The notes: generated by a model not told the origin, from the sequence alone. 64,000 nt of DNA from Streptomyces sp. NBC_01231 (GCA_035999765.1 CP108521.1:6014001-6078000), one strand, 5' to 3'; positions 1 to 10,236 are shown, counted from the first letter of the stretch. Translations and numbers: made by a program.

Positions 1-1583
1 TGTCCCTGTCACTGCTCGGCGAGCGCTGGCCGGACGTCCCGCGTATCGCGCTGACGGCGACGGCCACGCACGCGACGCACCAGGAGATCACCCAGCGGCT
101 GAACATGCCGCAGGCCCGCCACTTCGTGGCGAGCTTCGACCGGCCCAACATCCAGTACCGGATCGTTCCGAAGGCCGACCCCAAGAAGCAACTGCTGGGC
201 TTTCTCCGCGAGGAGCACGCGGGTGACGCGGGCATCGTGTACTGCCTCTCGCGCAAGTCGGTGGAGGCGACCGCCGAGTTCCTGTCCCGCAACGGCATCG
301 AGGCGGTGCCGTACCACGCGGGCCTCGACGCGGGCACCCGCGCTGCCCACCAGTCCCGTTTCCTGCGGGAGGACGGCCTGGTGGTGGTCGCCACCATCGC
401 CTTCGGCATGGGGATCGACAAGCCGGACGTCCGCTTCGTGGCCCACCTCGACCTGCCCAAGTCGGTCGAGGGCTACTACCAGGAGACGGGCCGCGCGGGC
501 CGCGACGGACTGCCGTCCACGGCCTGGATGGCCTACGGCCTCAACGACGTCATACAGCAGCGCAAGATGATCCAGTCGAGCGAGGGGGACGAGGCCTTCC
601 GGCGCCGCGCCGCGGCCCACCTGGACTCGATGCTCGCGCTGTGCGAGACGGTCCAGTGCCGGCGCGGCCAGCTTCTCGCCTACTTCGGCCAGGACCCGGC
701 CCCGACCGGTTGCGGCAACTGCGACAGCTGCCTCGTCCCGCCGGAGACGTGGGACGGAACGGTCGCAGCGCAGAAGGTGCTGTCGACAGTGGTGCGGCTG
801 CAGCGGGAGCGGGGCCAGAAGTTCGGTGCGGTGCAGATCGTCGACATCCTGCTGGGCAAGCGCAGCGCCAAGGTGATCCAGTTCGACCACGATCAGCTGT
901 CCGTGTTCGGTATCGGCGAGGACCTCTCCGATGGCGAATGGCGAGGTGTCGTACGCCAGTTGCTGGCGCAGGGGCTCCTCGCGGTCGAGGGGGACTACGG
1001 CACGCTGGTGCTCACCGAGGCGAGCGGTTCGGTGCTGCGGCGGGAGCGGGAGGTGCCGCTGCGCAAGGAGCCGAAGAAGACGGTGACCTCGCGGTCGGCG
1101 TCGGGGTCCGGCTCGTCCGGCTCCGGCCGGGGCGAGCGCAAGGCCAAGGCCGCGGCTGCCGAGCTGCCCGAGGCCCTGCAGCCCGCCTTCGAGGCGCTGC
1201 GTGCCTGGCGGGCCGAGCAGGCGCGGGAACAGGGCGTTCCGGCGTACGTCATCTTCCACGACGCGACCCTGCGGGAGATCGCGACGGTGTGGCCCACCTC
1301 GGTGCAGCAGCTCGGTGGGGTCAGCGGCGTCGGCGAGAAGAAACTGGTGACGTACGGGGAAGGCGTGGTCGGGGTGCTCGCCGGACTGGGCGGGCGTCCC
1401 GGGGCCGCGGAGCCGGAGTCGAACCCGACGGATGACAGCGGGGCCCCCGCGTCGAGCCCGGCGCGGGACACCGATCCGGGGCCGGAGTCGAGTTCGGATT
1501 CGGGCTCGGGATCGAATTCGGGCTCACGCTTCGACGACTGGCCGGAGATGGATGCGGAGCCCGAGCCGGAGGACTGGATATGA
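1..1583 (+). CDS. recQ: ATP-dependent DNA helicase RecQ, 5'-truncated by the window
   Basis: 3'-5' superfamily 2 helicase acting in recombination and repair. The reading frame is open from base 3, so the start and the Walker A/B part lie upstream of the window; about 526 residues are visible. In order: helicase motif III (ALTATAT), the second RecA-like domain with the [15 protein letters not shown] and [10 protein letters not shown] motifs, the RecQ zinc site (Cys-x16-Cys-x2-Cys-x2-Cys, ending CGNCDSC), a winged-helix RQC region, and an HRDC domain near positions 1180-1385. The C-terminal tail is rich in Ser, Asp and Pro and is probably disordered. The full domain set separates it from short helicase-only RecQ homologues. 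It is convergent with the next gene. Confidence 0.95.
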   Translation, partial: SLSLLGERWPDVPRIALTATATHATHQEITQRLNMPQARHFVASFDRPNIQYRIVPKADPKKQLLGFLREEHAGDAGIVYCLSRKSVEATAEFLSRNGIEAVPYHAGLDAGTRAAHQSRFLREDGLVVVATIAFGMGIDKPDVRFVAHLDLPKSVEGYYQETGRAGRDGLPSTAWMAYGLNDVIQQRKMIQSSEGDEAFRRRAAAHLDSMLALCETVQCRRGQLLAYFGQDPAPTGCGNCDSCLVPPETWDGTVAAQKVLSTVVRLQRERGQKFGAVQIVDILLGKRSAKVIQFDHDQLSVFGIGEDLSDGEWRGVVRQLLAQGLLAVEGDYGTLVLTEASGSVLRREREVPLRKEPKKTVTSRSASGSGSSGSGRGERKAKAAAAELPEALQPAFEALRAWRAEQAREQGVPAYVIFHDATLREIATVWPTSVQQLGGVSGVGEKKLVTYGEGVVGVLAGLGGRPGAAEPESNPTDDSGAPASSPARDTDPGPESSSDSGSGSNSGSRFDDWPEMDAEPEPEDWI

Positions 1584-1699
1584 GGAACTGGATATAGGGG
1601 AGGGCACCGGCACCGGAAGCAGCTGCGGCACCTGCACTGGCACCGGAACCAGCTGCGGGAGCCGCCCCCGCTCCCGAGCTGCCTCCGGCACCGGCGTGC

Positions 1700-4585
1700 T
1701 CACAGGGCCCGGGTGGCGTACGCCCTGACGTCCGCGTCCGTGTCGGTGGTGGCCGTGGACAGGGCCGCGCGGGCAGCCTCGGTGCCGGCGTGGCGGGTCA
1801 GTGCCAGGACCGCGGACTTGCGGACGTCGGCGTTCGGGTCGGCCAGGGCCTTGGCCAGCGCGGGGACGGCCGTGTCGGGGTCCGCCGCGGACAGGGCGGT
1901 GGCGGCGCCCGACCGGACCTGCCAGGCGGGGTCGGCCAGAGCGGCCGTGGCCCGGGTGGTGAGCGCTGGGGGGCAGCCGGTGGTGCCCAGCGCGCCGTAG
2001 GCGGCGCCGCGCACCAGGGCGTCGGGGTCGTCGATCAGGGCGGCGAGGGCGGTGTGGGTGGGGTCGGGGTCGTGCGTGGGCCTGGGAGTAGCCGCACCTT
2101 TCCCGGCCGAGCTCTGTGAGGTCGTGCTCTCCGGGACCGGGCGGCCTGCGAACACCGTCGCCAGGGACTTGGCGATCGTGACGCGGACCTCGCGTGACGG
2201 GTCGACGGTCGCGGCGCGGGCGAGTTCTTCGGCGGCGTCGACCGACACCAGCGCACGTACGGCCTCGATGCGCACGGCGGTGTCGAAATCCGTCAGAGAG
2301 CCGGCGAAGAGAGCCGCGTCACCGAGACGCAGGGCGCGCAGTACATCCAGTGCGGCGGCGCGGACGACCGGATCGGACTCGGCCAGGGCGGCGCCGAGGC
2401 CGTCGCGCAGGGCGGGTTCGGGCGGGAGTGTCTCGACGAGCTCGCGCAACGAGGCGGCGGCAGCGGCGCGCACCTCGGCGGCGGGATCCCGGAGCGCCTC
2501 GGCGAGGGCGGGCCCCGTCCCCGTCGGCAGCGCCTCGGTCAGGACGGCGACGGACTCCCGTCGGACGGCGGGTGAAGGGTCGGTCAAGTACGGCCGGAGG
2601 GCATCGAGTTCGGGCTGCTCCTCGGCGAGGGCGACGAGTTCGAGGAGACGGGTCGAGGACTGCTCGGGGACAGGGAGGGCGGGCGCGCTCTCCCGGTCAC
2701 CGTCCCGCTCCGGCTCTGGGGCTCCGGCCAGGGTGGCCAACGGGGCCACCTCCCGCGCCCCGGCGGTCGCCACCTGTTCGGCGTGCACCTCGCCGAGGTG
2801 CCGGGACGCACCGCCGGTCGGGGTGAACTCCTCGATCGGGACCAAGTAGGGAGCCACGGGACGAGCCGTGAACTCCATCGCACCAGAGGGGGACTTGTGC
2901 AGATCGAGGTGGTGGAACCAGGACGCGTCGTCGCGCTGCGGGTGGTCGAGGCGATCGTGATAGAGGCCCCAGCGGGACTCCGTACGGGCCAGGGAGGCAC
3001 GGGCGGCCATCTCCGCGCAGTCACGGATGAAACTGACCTCCGCGCAACGCATCAGCTCGTGAGGGGTGTGGGCACCCATCTCCGCGATGTCGGCGCGCAT
3101 CCGCTCGAACGCCTCCAGGGCCAGGGACAGCCGGGCGCCCGATTTCGGCGGGGCCACGTAGTCGTTCACGAAGCGGCGCAGCTTGTACTCGACCTGGGGC
3201 TGCGGCGGGCCGTCCGGGTTGTGCAGCGGGCGGTAGATCAGTTCGTGGGCGTCGTGCAGTTGGCCGGACGGCAACTCGCCCTCGTACGGCCGGTACTGGG
3301 CCGCGTCCGAGCCCGCCAGGTCGCCGAAGACGAACGCGCCGATCATGTAGTTGTGCGGGACGCAGGCCAGGTCGCCGGCGGCGTAGAGACGGGGGACGGT
3401 CGTGCGGGCGTTTTCGTCGACGCGGACGCCCGAGGCCGAATGGCCGCCGCACAGGCCGATCTCGGAGATGTGCATCTCGATGTCGTGGGTGCGGTAGTCG
3501 TGGCCGCGGCCGGAGTGGAAGGTGCCACGGGTCGGGCGCTCCGTGGAGTGCAGGATCGACTCCAGGGCCGAGACCGACTCCTCCGGGAGGTGGCTCAGCT
3601 TCAGGTACACGGGGCCCCGGTCGGAGGCGACCTCCGCAGCGAACTCCGCCATCATCTGGCCCGACCAGTAGTCGGAGTCGACGAAGCGTTCGCCGTGCCG
3701 GTTGACCTGGTAGCCGCCGAAGGGGTTGGCGACGTAGGCACACGCCGGACCGTTGTAGTCCTTGATCAGCGGGTTGATCTGGAAGCACTCGATGCCGGTG
3801 AGCTCGGCGCCCGCGTGGTAGGCCATGGCGTAGCCGTCGCCCGCGTTGGTGGGGTTCTCGTACGTGCCGTACAGGTAGCCGGAGGCGGGCAGGCCGAGAC
3901 GGCCGCAGGCGCCGGTGGCGAGGATCACCGCGCCCGCGCGGACGGTGACGAACTGCCCCGTACGGGTGTTGAAGCCCGCGGCCCCCACGGCCCGCCCGTC
4001 CTCGGGCGAGGTCAGCACGCGCACCGGCATCACCCGGTTCTCGATGCGGATCCGCTCCCGCATCTCACGCCGCCGAAGCTGCCGGTACAGCACCTTCTTG
4101 ACGTCCTTGCCCTCCGGCATCGGCAGCACATAGGAGCCGGAGCGGTGGACCTGGCGGACCGCGTAGTCGCCGTGCTCGTCCTTCTCGAACTTCACGCCGT
4201 ACGACTCCAGGCGCTGAACCATGGCGAAGCCGCGGGTCGCGGTCTGGCGGACGGTGGACTGGTCGACGATGCCGTCGTTGGCGCGGGTGATCTCGGCGAC
4301 ATAGTCGTCGGGCTCGGCACGCCCCGGGATGACCGCGTTGTTGACGCCGTCCATGCCCATGGCGAGGGCGCCGGAGTGGCGGACGTGGGCCTTCTCAAGG
4401 AGCAGGACGTTCGCACCGTGCTCGGCTGCGGTCAGGGCGGCCATGGTGCCGGCGGTGCCGCCTCCGATGACGAGGACGTCGCAGGTCAGCTCCTCGGCGT
4501 CGGTGAGAGCGGGGATCGCCAGGGGGCTGTCCGCGGTGCCGGCCGTGGGGGTGTCCGGGGTGGTGTCCACCAGGGTGCCTTTCAC
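1700..4585 (-). CDS. AprA/fumarate-reductase-like FAD protein fused to C-terminal HEAT repeats
   Basis: Flavoprotein oxidoreductase subunit of 961 residues. The N-terminal FAD-binding motif (VIGGGTAGTMAALTAAE) starts near residue 40. The fumarate reductase/succinate dehydrogenase/APS reductase alpha fold runs to about residue 620, including the late FAD motif LYAAGDLAC. From about residue 640 to the end come repeated HEAT units, with recurring patterns such as DPxxxVRxxAxxAL, which are absent from normal AprA or FrdA proteins (550-650 residues). The gene is last in a minus-strand run with an AprB-like ferredoxin and an ABC importer, so it probably oxidises or reduces the imported compound with the ferredoxin as electron partner. 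Substrate unknown; APS reductase activity is not implied. The GTG at 4585 has no clear ribosome site; an in-frame GTG at 4570 is possible. Confidence 0.85.
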   Translation of the reverse strand: MKGTLVDTTPDTPTAGTADSPLAIPALTDAEELTCDVLVIGGGTAGTMAALTAAEHGANVLLLEKAHVRHSGALAMGMDGVNNAVIPGRAEPDDYVAEITRANDGIVDQSTVRQTATRGFAMVQRLESYGVKFEKDEHGDYAVRQVHRSGSYVLPMPEGKDVKKVLYRQLRRREMRERIRIENRVMPVRVLTSPEDGRAVGAAGFNTRTGQFVTVRAGAVILATGACGRLGLPASGYLYGTYENPTNAGDGYAMAYHAGAELTGIECFQINPLIKDYNGPACAYVANPFGGYQVNRHGERFVDSDYWSGQMMAEFAAEVASDRGPVYLKLSHLPEESVSALESILHSTERPTRGTFHSGRGHDYRTHDIEMHISEIGLCGGHSASGVRVDENARTTVPRLYAAGDLACVPHNYMIGAFVFGDLAGSDAAQYRPYEGELPSGQLHDAHELIYRPLHNPDGPPQPQVEYKLRRFVNDYVAPPKSGARLSLALEAFERMRADIAEMGAHTPHELMRCAEVSFIRDCAEMAARASLARTESRWGLYHDRLDHPQRDDASWFHHLDLHKSPSGAMEFTARPVAPYLVPIEEFTPTGGASRHLGEVHAEQVATAGAREVAPLATLAGAPEPERDGDRESAPALPVPEQSSTRLLELVALAEEQPELDALRPYLTDPSPAVRRESVAVLTEALPTGTGPALAEALRDPAAEVRAAAAASLRELVETLPPEPALRDGLGAALAESDPVVRAAALDVLRALRLGDAALFAGSLTDFDTAVRIEAVRALVSVDAAEELARAATVDPSREVRVTIAKSLATVFAGRPVPESTTSQSSAGKGAATPRPTHDPDPTHTALAALIDDPDALVRGAAYGALGTTGCPPALTTRATAALADPAWQVRSGAATALSAADPDTAVPALAKALADPNADVRKSAVLALTRHAGTEAARAALSTATTDTDADVRAYATRAL

Positions 4586-4596
4586 GTACTGAGGAT

Positions 4597-5353
<757 letters not shown>

Positions 5354-5370
<17 letters not shown>

Positions 5371-6340
5371 GGGGCACCTCCTCCTCGGTCTTGGGACGCG
5401 CCGCCGCCAGCGGGGCGGGCGTGGCGGCGCGGGCCCGCGGGACACGCGTCCCGGGGGCGTACGACGTGCGCGGGAGCCAGTGGGTCAGGCGTCGGCCCAG
5501 CACCTCCACGGCCGTGGAGGTGAGCCAGCCGAGGACACCGATGGTGACCATGCCGACGAAGACGCCCGGGTAGTCGACGACGGTGTAGTCCTGCCAGGTG
5601 CGGTAGCCGACGCCGTACTGGCCGGAGATCATCTCGGCGGAGATCACGCAGATCCACGAGACGCCGATGCCGACCGACAGGCCGCCGAAGATGCCGGGCA
5701 GCGCGCCCGGCAGCACCACCGAGGCGAGGATCCGCCGGCGGCCGCCGCCCATCGTGAGCACCGCCTCCTCCCACACCGGGGTCAGCGCGCGGACCGCGTG
5801 CCGGGTGGACACCAGGACCGGGAAGAAGGCGGCGGCGCAGGTGATGAAGACGATGCCCTGTTCGTTGGAGGGGAACAGGAGGATGGCGACAGGGACGAGG
5901 GCGATGGCGGGGATGGGCCGGATCACTTCGAGCACCGGGCCGAGCAGATCCTCCGCGAGCCGCGAGCGTGCCACGAGCACGCCCGTCGCCACGCCCAGGA
6001 CGGCCGCGAGGAGGAAGCCGATGAGGATGCGGGTGAGGCTGTCGGTGAGGTCCGTCCAGTAGTCAGGGCCGGACAGCCGGTCGGCGAAGGCGTGAGCCAC
6101 GTCGGTGACCGTGGGGAACTGCGAGAAGCGCAGCCACAGGTTGATGTCCAGGCTGGTCAGCAGCTGCCACGTGCCGAGGGCGACCGCCAGCGAGGCGACC
6201 CGCAGCGCGTACCGGCCCGTCCGCCGCGGATACCGGGGCACGAGCCGGCCAGACCGCCTCGGGCGCCGTGCCACGGCAGGGTCCGTCCGGCTCGGTTGCC
6301 GGCGTGTGTCAGGGTCCGTCTGCCGCGCGTCCCGGGTCAC
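5354..6340 (-). CDS. ABC importer permease, SsuC/TauC type
   Basis: Inner-membrane permease of 328 residues with about six membrane segments after a basic N-terminal tail of about 45 residues. The cytoplasmic EAA loop that docks with the ATPase is visible (EAVLTMGGGRRRILASVVLP). The GTG start at 6340 overlaps the stop of the binding-protein gene as GTGA. Family members move nitrate, sulfonates, taurine, aminopyrimidines or similar small compounds; the sequence does not say which. Its substrate should be whatever the adjacent flavoprotein and ferredoxin process. Confidence 0.92.
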
Positions 6341-7686
6341 GAGGCCCGCCCCAGTGCGTCGGCGTAGGTGATGACGCGGGCGCCGCCGTGCTGGGCGACG
6401 TACGACTGGGCGGTCGCCGGGGCGACGAAGGGGAGGAGCTGGTCGCCGTCGGCCACCCAGACGGCCTTGTCGGCGAACCAGAGGGTGCCGGTGGTCGCGT
6501 CCGGGACGTAGGCGGCGCGGATGTCGGCCTTGTGCTGGGCGACGTAACTCAGCAGCTCGGCGGGCGACTTGAAGCTACGGGTCTCTTCGGCGCCCTTGGG
6601 CCAGACCTCGCTCGCGGCGGGGGCGGGCGCGGCGGAGAGCCGCTTCGCGTAGTCCGCGCCGAGGGCCTTCTTGACGTACTGGTCGTCGACGAAGGCGTCC
6701 ACGTCCACGTCGCCGGTCAGCTTCGCCGACTTCAGCACCGACACGTCGTCCTTCAGCGCGGAGACGAGCTGGGGCTTGATCGCCGGGTCGAAGGTGGAGA
6801 TGCCGTGGGCGCCGTTGTAGAGGTAGACGACCTCGGCGGGCAGGCTGGTGGCCTTGGCCACCTTCTCGGCGGCGGTCACGGGGTGGTCGTTGAGGTAGTC
6901 GGTCGCCTCCGCCTGGGCTTTCAGGAAGGCCTCCAGGACGGCGGGCCGCTCCTTGGCGAAATCCTCGCGGGCGGTGACGCCGTGGAAGGTGGGGAGGCTC
7001 AGCTGGGCGCCGTCGTAGAGGGCCTTCGCCTTGCCCTGGAAGGTGAGCAGGCCGGGCCAGGCGACGAACTGCGAGAGCGCGTCCGCGCTGCCGGCGGTGA
7101 GGGCCGAAGCACCCACGGCGGGCTGCTGGTTGAGCTTCTCGATGTCCTTGTCGGGGTCGAGTCCGGCGCGTTGCAGGGCGCGGACGAGGGTGCCGTCGGC
7201 GGCCGAGCCGATGCTCGTCGAGACCTTCTTGCCGCGGAGGTCGGTGAGGGAGTTCAGCTGGGAGCCGGGGGAGGTGACGATCGTGTTGAGGCCGCCGCGG
7301 AGGTTGTAGCCGGTGACCGAGACCAGACGGGTGGGCCTGCCGAGCTGCTTGCCGCGGGCCGCGTTGATGAGGAGCGGGAAGTCGCCCATCGAGCCGATGT
7401 CGATCTTCCCGGCGGTCATCTGGGCGGTGATGGGGGCGCCGGTGGCGTAGTCCTGCCAGTCGACCTTGTAGGTGTGGCCGTCGTGGAGGGCATTGAGCTC
7501 CTTCTCGAAGGAGCCGAGGGAGCGCAGCAGGGTGCCGGCGGTGACGGTGTTGATCGTCTTGGACTGGTAGCCGACGGTGACGGTGACCGTGGAGCTGTCC
7601 CCGGCCGACGCGTCACCGCCGCAGGCGCTGAGGGGGAGGAGCAGGGCGACGGCGGCGGTGGCGACGGCGGTGCGTTGGTGTTTCAT
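6337..7686 (-). CDS. Substrate-binding lipoprotein with C-terminal NosL-like segment
   Basis: Extracytoplasmic binding protein of the importer, 449 residues. The start at 7686 gives a lipoprotein signal with lipobox LSAC near residue 22. Residues about 35-330 look like the NrtA/SsuA/TauA fold, including the 'MTAGKIDIGSMGDFPLL' type region. This is longer than the usual 310-340 residues: the last 80 or so (positions 6337-6595) contain 'HKADIRAAYV', 'WFADKAVWV', 'LLPFV' and 'YVAQHGGARVITYADAL', the same order of motifs as the C-terminal half of NosL, a copper-binding accessory protein of nitrous oxide reductase. I saw no Cys-x-x-Cys NosL metal motif. The NosL relation is my inference from recalled family patterns. 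Confidence 0.85.
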   Translation of the reverse strand: MKHQRTAVATAAVALLLPLSACGGDASAGDSSTVTVTVGYQSKTINTVTAGTLLRSLGSFEKELNALHDGHTYKVDWQDYATGAPITAQMTAGKIDIGSMGDFPLLINAARGKQLGRPTRLVSVTGYNLRGGLNTIVTSPGSQLNSLTDLRGKKVSTSIGSAADGTLVRALQRAGLDPDKDIEKLNQQPAVGASALTAGSADALSQFVAWPGLLTFQGKAKALYDGAQLSLPTFHGVTAREDFAKERPAVLEAFLKAQAEATDYLNDHPVTAAEKVAKATSLPAEVVYLYNGAHGISTFDPAIKPQLVSALKDDVSVLKSAKLTGDVDVDAFVDDQYVKKALGADYAKRLSAAPAPAASEVWPKGAEETRSFKSPAELLSYVAQHKADIRAAYVPDATTGTLWFADKAVWVADGDQLLPFVAPATAQSYVAQHGGARVITYADALGRAS

Positions 7687-7703
7687 GGCGGATCGGGGGC
7701 CTC

Positions 7704-7931
7704 TCACCGGAGCAGATAGGGCATGTTGACCGTGACGGCTCCGGTGGGGCAGCGGGCCGCGCAGGGGCCGCAGTACCAGCACTCGTCGACGTGCATGTAG
7801 GCCTTGCCGTTGCTCTCGTCGATGGCGAGGGAGTCCAGCGGGCACATGTCCACGCAGAGCGTGCAGCCGTCGATGCACTTCGACTCGTCGATGGTCACGG
7901 GCACGTCGGCCCGCTGGGGCGCCAAGGGCAT
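7704..7931 (-). CDS. Two-[4Fe-4S] ferredoxin, AprB-like
   Basis: Small electron carrier of 75 residues with two tetranuclear cluster motifs: C-x3-C-x2-C-x3-C (CIDGCTLCVDMCP) and C-x2-C-x2-C-x3-C (CWYCGPCAARCP). The slightly expanded first motif, the aromatic residues beside the second motif and the short C-terminal tail resemble APS reductase beta subunits. The ATG at 7931 was chosen because GGAG lies about 12 bases upstream; a TTG at 7955 is unlikely. It lies first in the run that continues with the lipoprotein gene 17 bases downstream, so ferredoxin, importer and flavoprotein are probably one transcript. Confidence 0.9.
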   Translation of the reverse strand: MPLAPQRADVPVTIDESKCIDGCTLCVDMCPLDSLAIDESNGKAYMHVDECWYCGPCAARCPTGAVTVNMPYLLR

Positions 7932-7992
7932 GGCTGTCTCCAGGGAGGTGCGCAAGCGGGGGTGGTGGTTACGGGTTACGTGGACTGCGTGG

Positions 7993-8793
7993 TCATAACG
8001 ACCGGTGCAGCAGGCCGCTCATCGTGATGCGGTCGCCGCGGAAGCGGATGAACTCGAGGTCGACCGGGCGGCCGTCGGCGAGGTGTGTGAGCCGTTCCAG
8101 CATCAGGACGGCCGCGCCGCGCGGGGCTTCGAGTACGGCGGCGGAGTGGGTGTCCGCGTTCACCGCCTCCAGGGTGATCTCGGCGTGGCCGAGACGCTGC
8201 GCGGTGATGGCTTCCAGCAGGCGGAAGACGTCGGTGTTCTCCAGGTCGGCGCCGAGCAGGGCGGTGCCGATGTCGAGCGGGATGTAGGTGAGGTCGAGGG
8301 AGAGGGGGAGGCCGTTCAGGCGGCGCAGGCGTTCGATGTAGAGGACGTCCGTGCCGGGTGGGACCTGGAGGCGGTCGGCGACGGGGGTGGGGGCAGGAGC
8401 CGGGCCCATCGTGCGCACCTCGTTGGTCACACGGCCGTGTTCGCGGAGCGTTTCCGCGAGGCCCATCAGATGGTCCAGGCCGTGCGGGTACTTCTGGGCG
8501 ACGACCACGGTGCCGACGCCGGGGAGGCGTTCGACCAGGCCTTCCGCGCGGAGCAGGTCCAGGGCTTGCCGGACCGTGTTGCGGGAGGCGCGGTAGTCGG
8601 TGGCGAGGGTGGACTCGTGGGGGAGGGTGCCGTCCGGGAATCCGACCGTGAGGAGCTGGTGACGCAGTAGGTCGGCCAGTTGGCGGGCCTGGTCCGCACG
8701 CAGCCGACGCCGCGCGCGGTGGGCGGCGACGGTGGTCGCGCCCTGTCCGGCGTGCTCTCGGAGGCGGTCGGAGGCTGGCATGTTGTGAACCAT
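7993..8793 (-). CDS. GntR-family regulator, HutC/UTRA subfamily
   Basis: Transcription factor of 266 residues. The N-terminal winged helix contains the GntR pattern (YRASRNTVRQALDLLRAEGLVERLPGVGTVV); the C-terminal UTRA ligand-binding domain follows from about residue 115 (YIERLRRLNGLPLSLDLTYIP). It sits 61 bases upstream of the ferredoxin gene on the same strand and is the obvious candidate regulator of that operon. The ATG at 8793 has no Shine-Dalgarno, but TACCGT lies 6 bases upstream, so a leaderless message is possible; an ATG at 8781 is the alternative. A perfect TACCG-AGA-CGGTA inverted repeat at 8793-8805 overlaps the start and could be its own operator. Confidence 0.9.
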   Translation of the reverse strand: MVHNMPASDRLREHAGQGATTVAAHRARRRLRADQARQLADLLRHQLLTVGFPDGTLPHESTLATDYRASRNTVRQALDLLRAEGLVERLPGVGTVVVAQKYPHGLDHLMGLAETLREHGRVTNEVRTMGPAPAPTPVADRLQVPPGTDVLYIERLRRLNGLPLSLDLTYIPLDIGTALLGADLENTDVFRLLEAITAQRLGHAEITLEAVNADTHSAAVLEAPRGAAVLMLERLTHLADGRPVDLEFIRFRGDRITMSGLLHRSL

Positions 8794-8805
8794 ACCGAGA
8801 CGGTA
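8793..8805. promoter_or_regulatory. Candidate autoregulatory operator at the GntR gene start
   Basis: Perfect 5-bp arms (TACCG/CGGTA) around AGA, placed over the last base of the start codon and the presumed -10 region. Inference from position only. Confidence 0.4.
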
Positions 8806-8951
8806 GGAAAAGCTGTGTTGCGGGAATGTTGCGCCACTAAGAGCTCCGCTGGTGCGGCCGCTGACCTGGGGGGTCCGGCGTCGCGCGGGAAGATCTGCCA
8901 CCGGGCGGTCGCGAAGCGGGCCGGGGACGGTGTCGCGGGGGAGGAAGCCGA

Positions 8952-8995
8952 CCGTGCCATGGGAGGAGGTCGTCCGTGCCGTGGGAGGAGGTCGT
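8952..8995. repeat. Two tandem 22-bp repeats
   Basis: Two adjacent copies of a 22-base unit, differing at one base (CCATGG against CCGTGG). Each contains GGGAGGAGG. They lie in the 221-base gap between the M56 protease gene and the GntR gene; I see no gene in this gap. Confidence 0.8.
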
Positions 8996-9014
8996 CCGTG
9001 GTGAGGGCAGTGGT

Positions 9015-9953
9015 CTACGACAGCGCCGTCAAGCCCGGGGCGAAGGTGATCAGAAGGGGGAGCAGGGGCACCAGGGCCGCCACCGCTGTCGTCAGTAGCC
9101 GGTGCCTGGGGCCCAGGCGGGGCTGAGGCTCCAGGAGGCGGTCCACTCGCTCGCCGAGGAGGCGGTGGGTGGAGGCGCAGGAGAGGACGCCGCGGTGTTG
9201 GTTGAGCTCGATCAGGGCCAACGCCGTCGTGAGGTGGCCGCAGCGGCGGGAGGCGGTGTCGTCTGCGGCGAGTTCGACCAGGCGGTGCGTCTGGTCGCAG
9301 AAGTGGGAGAACAGCGGGACCTGGGGAAAGCCGGTGGCCAGCGCGGTGGAGAGGTGGAGCAACCAGTTGTGGCGGGCCCGGGCGTGGCCGCGTTCGTGGG
9401 TGAGGACGGCGTCGAGCTGGTGGTCGGTGAGCCGGTGCAGGGCACCGGTCGTGACGATCAGCTGGGCCGGGTTGCCCGGCATCCACCAGGCGTCCGGGTA
9501 CTCGTCCTCCAGCACCAGCAGCGGGCCGCGCGCCTCGGGCAGCCCCTTCGGCAGGTCGGGGGCGCGCTCACGCAGATGGGCGTGGGCCTTGCCGTGACGG
9601 CGGCGGGCCTCGACGAGCTCCCGGGCCAGCATCGCGGTCGTCCAGGCTGCCCCACTGGCCAGCAGCAGGGTGAGGACGACGGCCCACACCGGGGCCGCGG
9701 AGAGGTCGTATGCCGCGGTCACGGCGGGCGGTGCCGGGGCGAAGACGTGGTCCCGGACCGTTTGGAAGATGGCGGCGGCACCGAGGACCAGGGCGGTGAG
9801 ACAGGACAGCAGCACCGTGGCGACCAGGCACTGCCACACCCACAGGCCGACCACCGGGTCCCGCTCGGGCCAGGCGGCCCGGGTCAGCGCGCGCGGGATC
9901 GGCACGGCGACCGTCAGGGCGACGGCGCTCAGCAGGAGCAGGCAGAAAGTCAT
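9015..9953 (-). CDS. M56 (BlaR1-like) membrane metalloprotease
   Basis: Integral membrane zinc protease of 312 residues. Membrane segments lie near residues 1-20, 40-65 and 85-110 and at the C-terminus. The zinc motif HERGH (HExxH) is near residue 190, followed by a downstream acidic segment (LVELAADDTASRR) supplying the third ligand, as in BlaR1/MecR1 and Streptomyces M56 proteins. There is no penicillin-binding sensor domain. In other genomes such genes usually follow a BlaI/CopY repressor; none is visible here. The start overlaps the stop of a dubious upstream frame as ATGA. Confidence 0.87.
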   Translation of the reverse strand: MTFCLLLLSAVALTVAVPIPRALTRAAWPERDPVVGLWVWQCLVATVLLSCLTALVLGAAAIFQTVRDHVFAPAPPAVTAAYDLSAAPVWAVVLTLLLASGAAWTTAMLARELVEARRRHGKAHAHLRERAPDLPKGLPEARGPLLVLEDEYPDAWWMPGNPAQLIVTTGALHRLTDHQLDAVLTHERGHARARHNWLLHLSTALATGFPQVPLFSHFCDQTHRLVELAADDTASRRCGHLTTALALIELNQHRGVLSCASTHRLLGERVDRLLEPQPRLGPRHRLLTTAVAALVPLLPLLITFAPGLTALS

Positions 9954-10108
9954 GCCACGGGCTCCGGATCCTGGTCGGAAGAGAGGCGGCTACGTGTCGG
10001 GCTGTGGAACGGCGTGCGGTGTACGGGCGGCGGGTGCGGTGTCTCGAACCGCGCCGGGCGCCCGCCGCCAGTATGACGGCGCGGGGCGCGGGAGTCAGGC
10101 GGTAACAA
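9950..10108 (-). other. Possible short upstream coding frame coupled to the M56 gene
   Basis: An open frame ends at 9950 with a stop that overlaps the M56 ATG as ATGA, the usual coupling signature in this genome. The frame encodes a Pro/Arg/His-rich peptide with no family I recognise, and no BlaI-like helix-turn-helix. A start cannot be fixed. It may be chance overlap; the 283-base gap up to 10236 is otherwise without a supported gene. Confidence 0.2.
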
Positions 10109-10236
10109 GGACACGGACGTCAGGGGCTGCGGCGGAATCGCCACACACCGCGCATGTCCGTCGTGGCGCGCGCTCCGACAGCCTCCCGCACCGCACCGCA
10201 GCCACCGCAGCCACCGCCGCCGTCGCCGCCGTCGCG

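Noticed and set aside
1700..4585. True dissimilatory APS reductase alpha subunit
   Set aside because: The fold is related but there are no sulfate-activation or sulfite genes nearby, the protein has a HEAT fusion, and I could not confirm AprA substrate residues.
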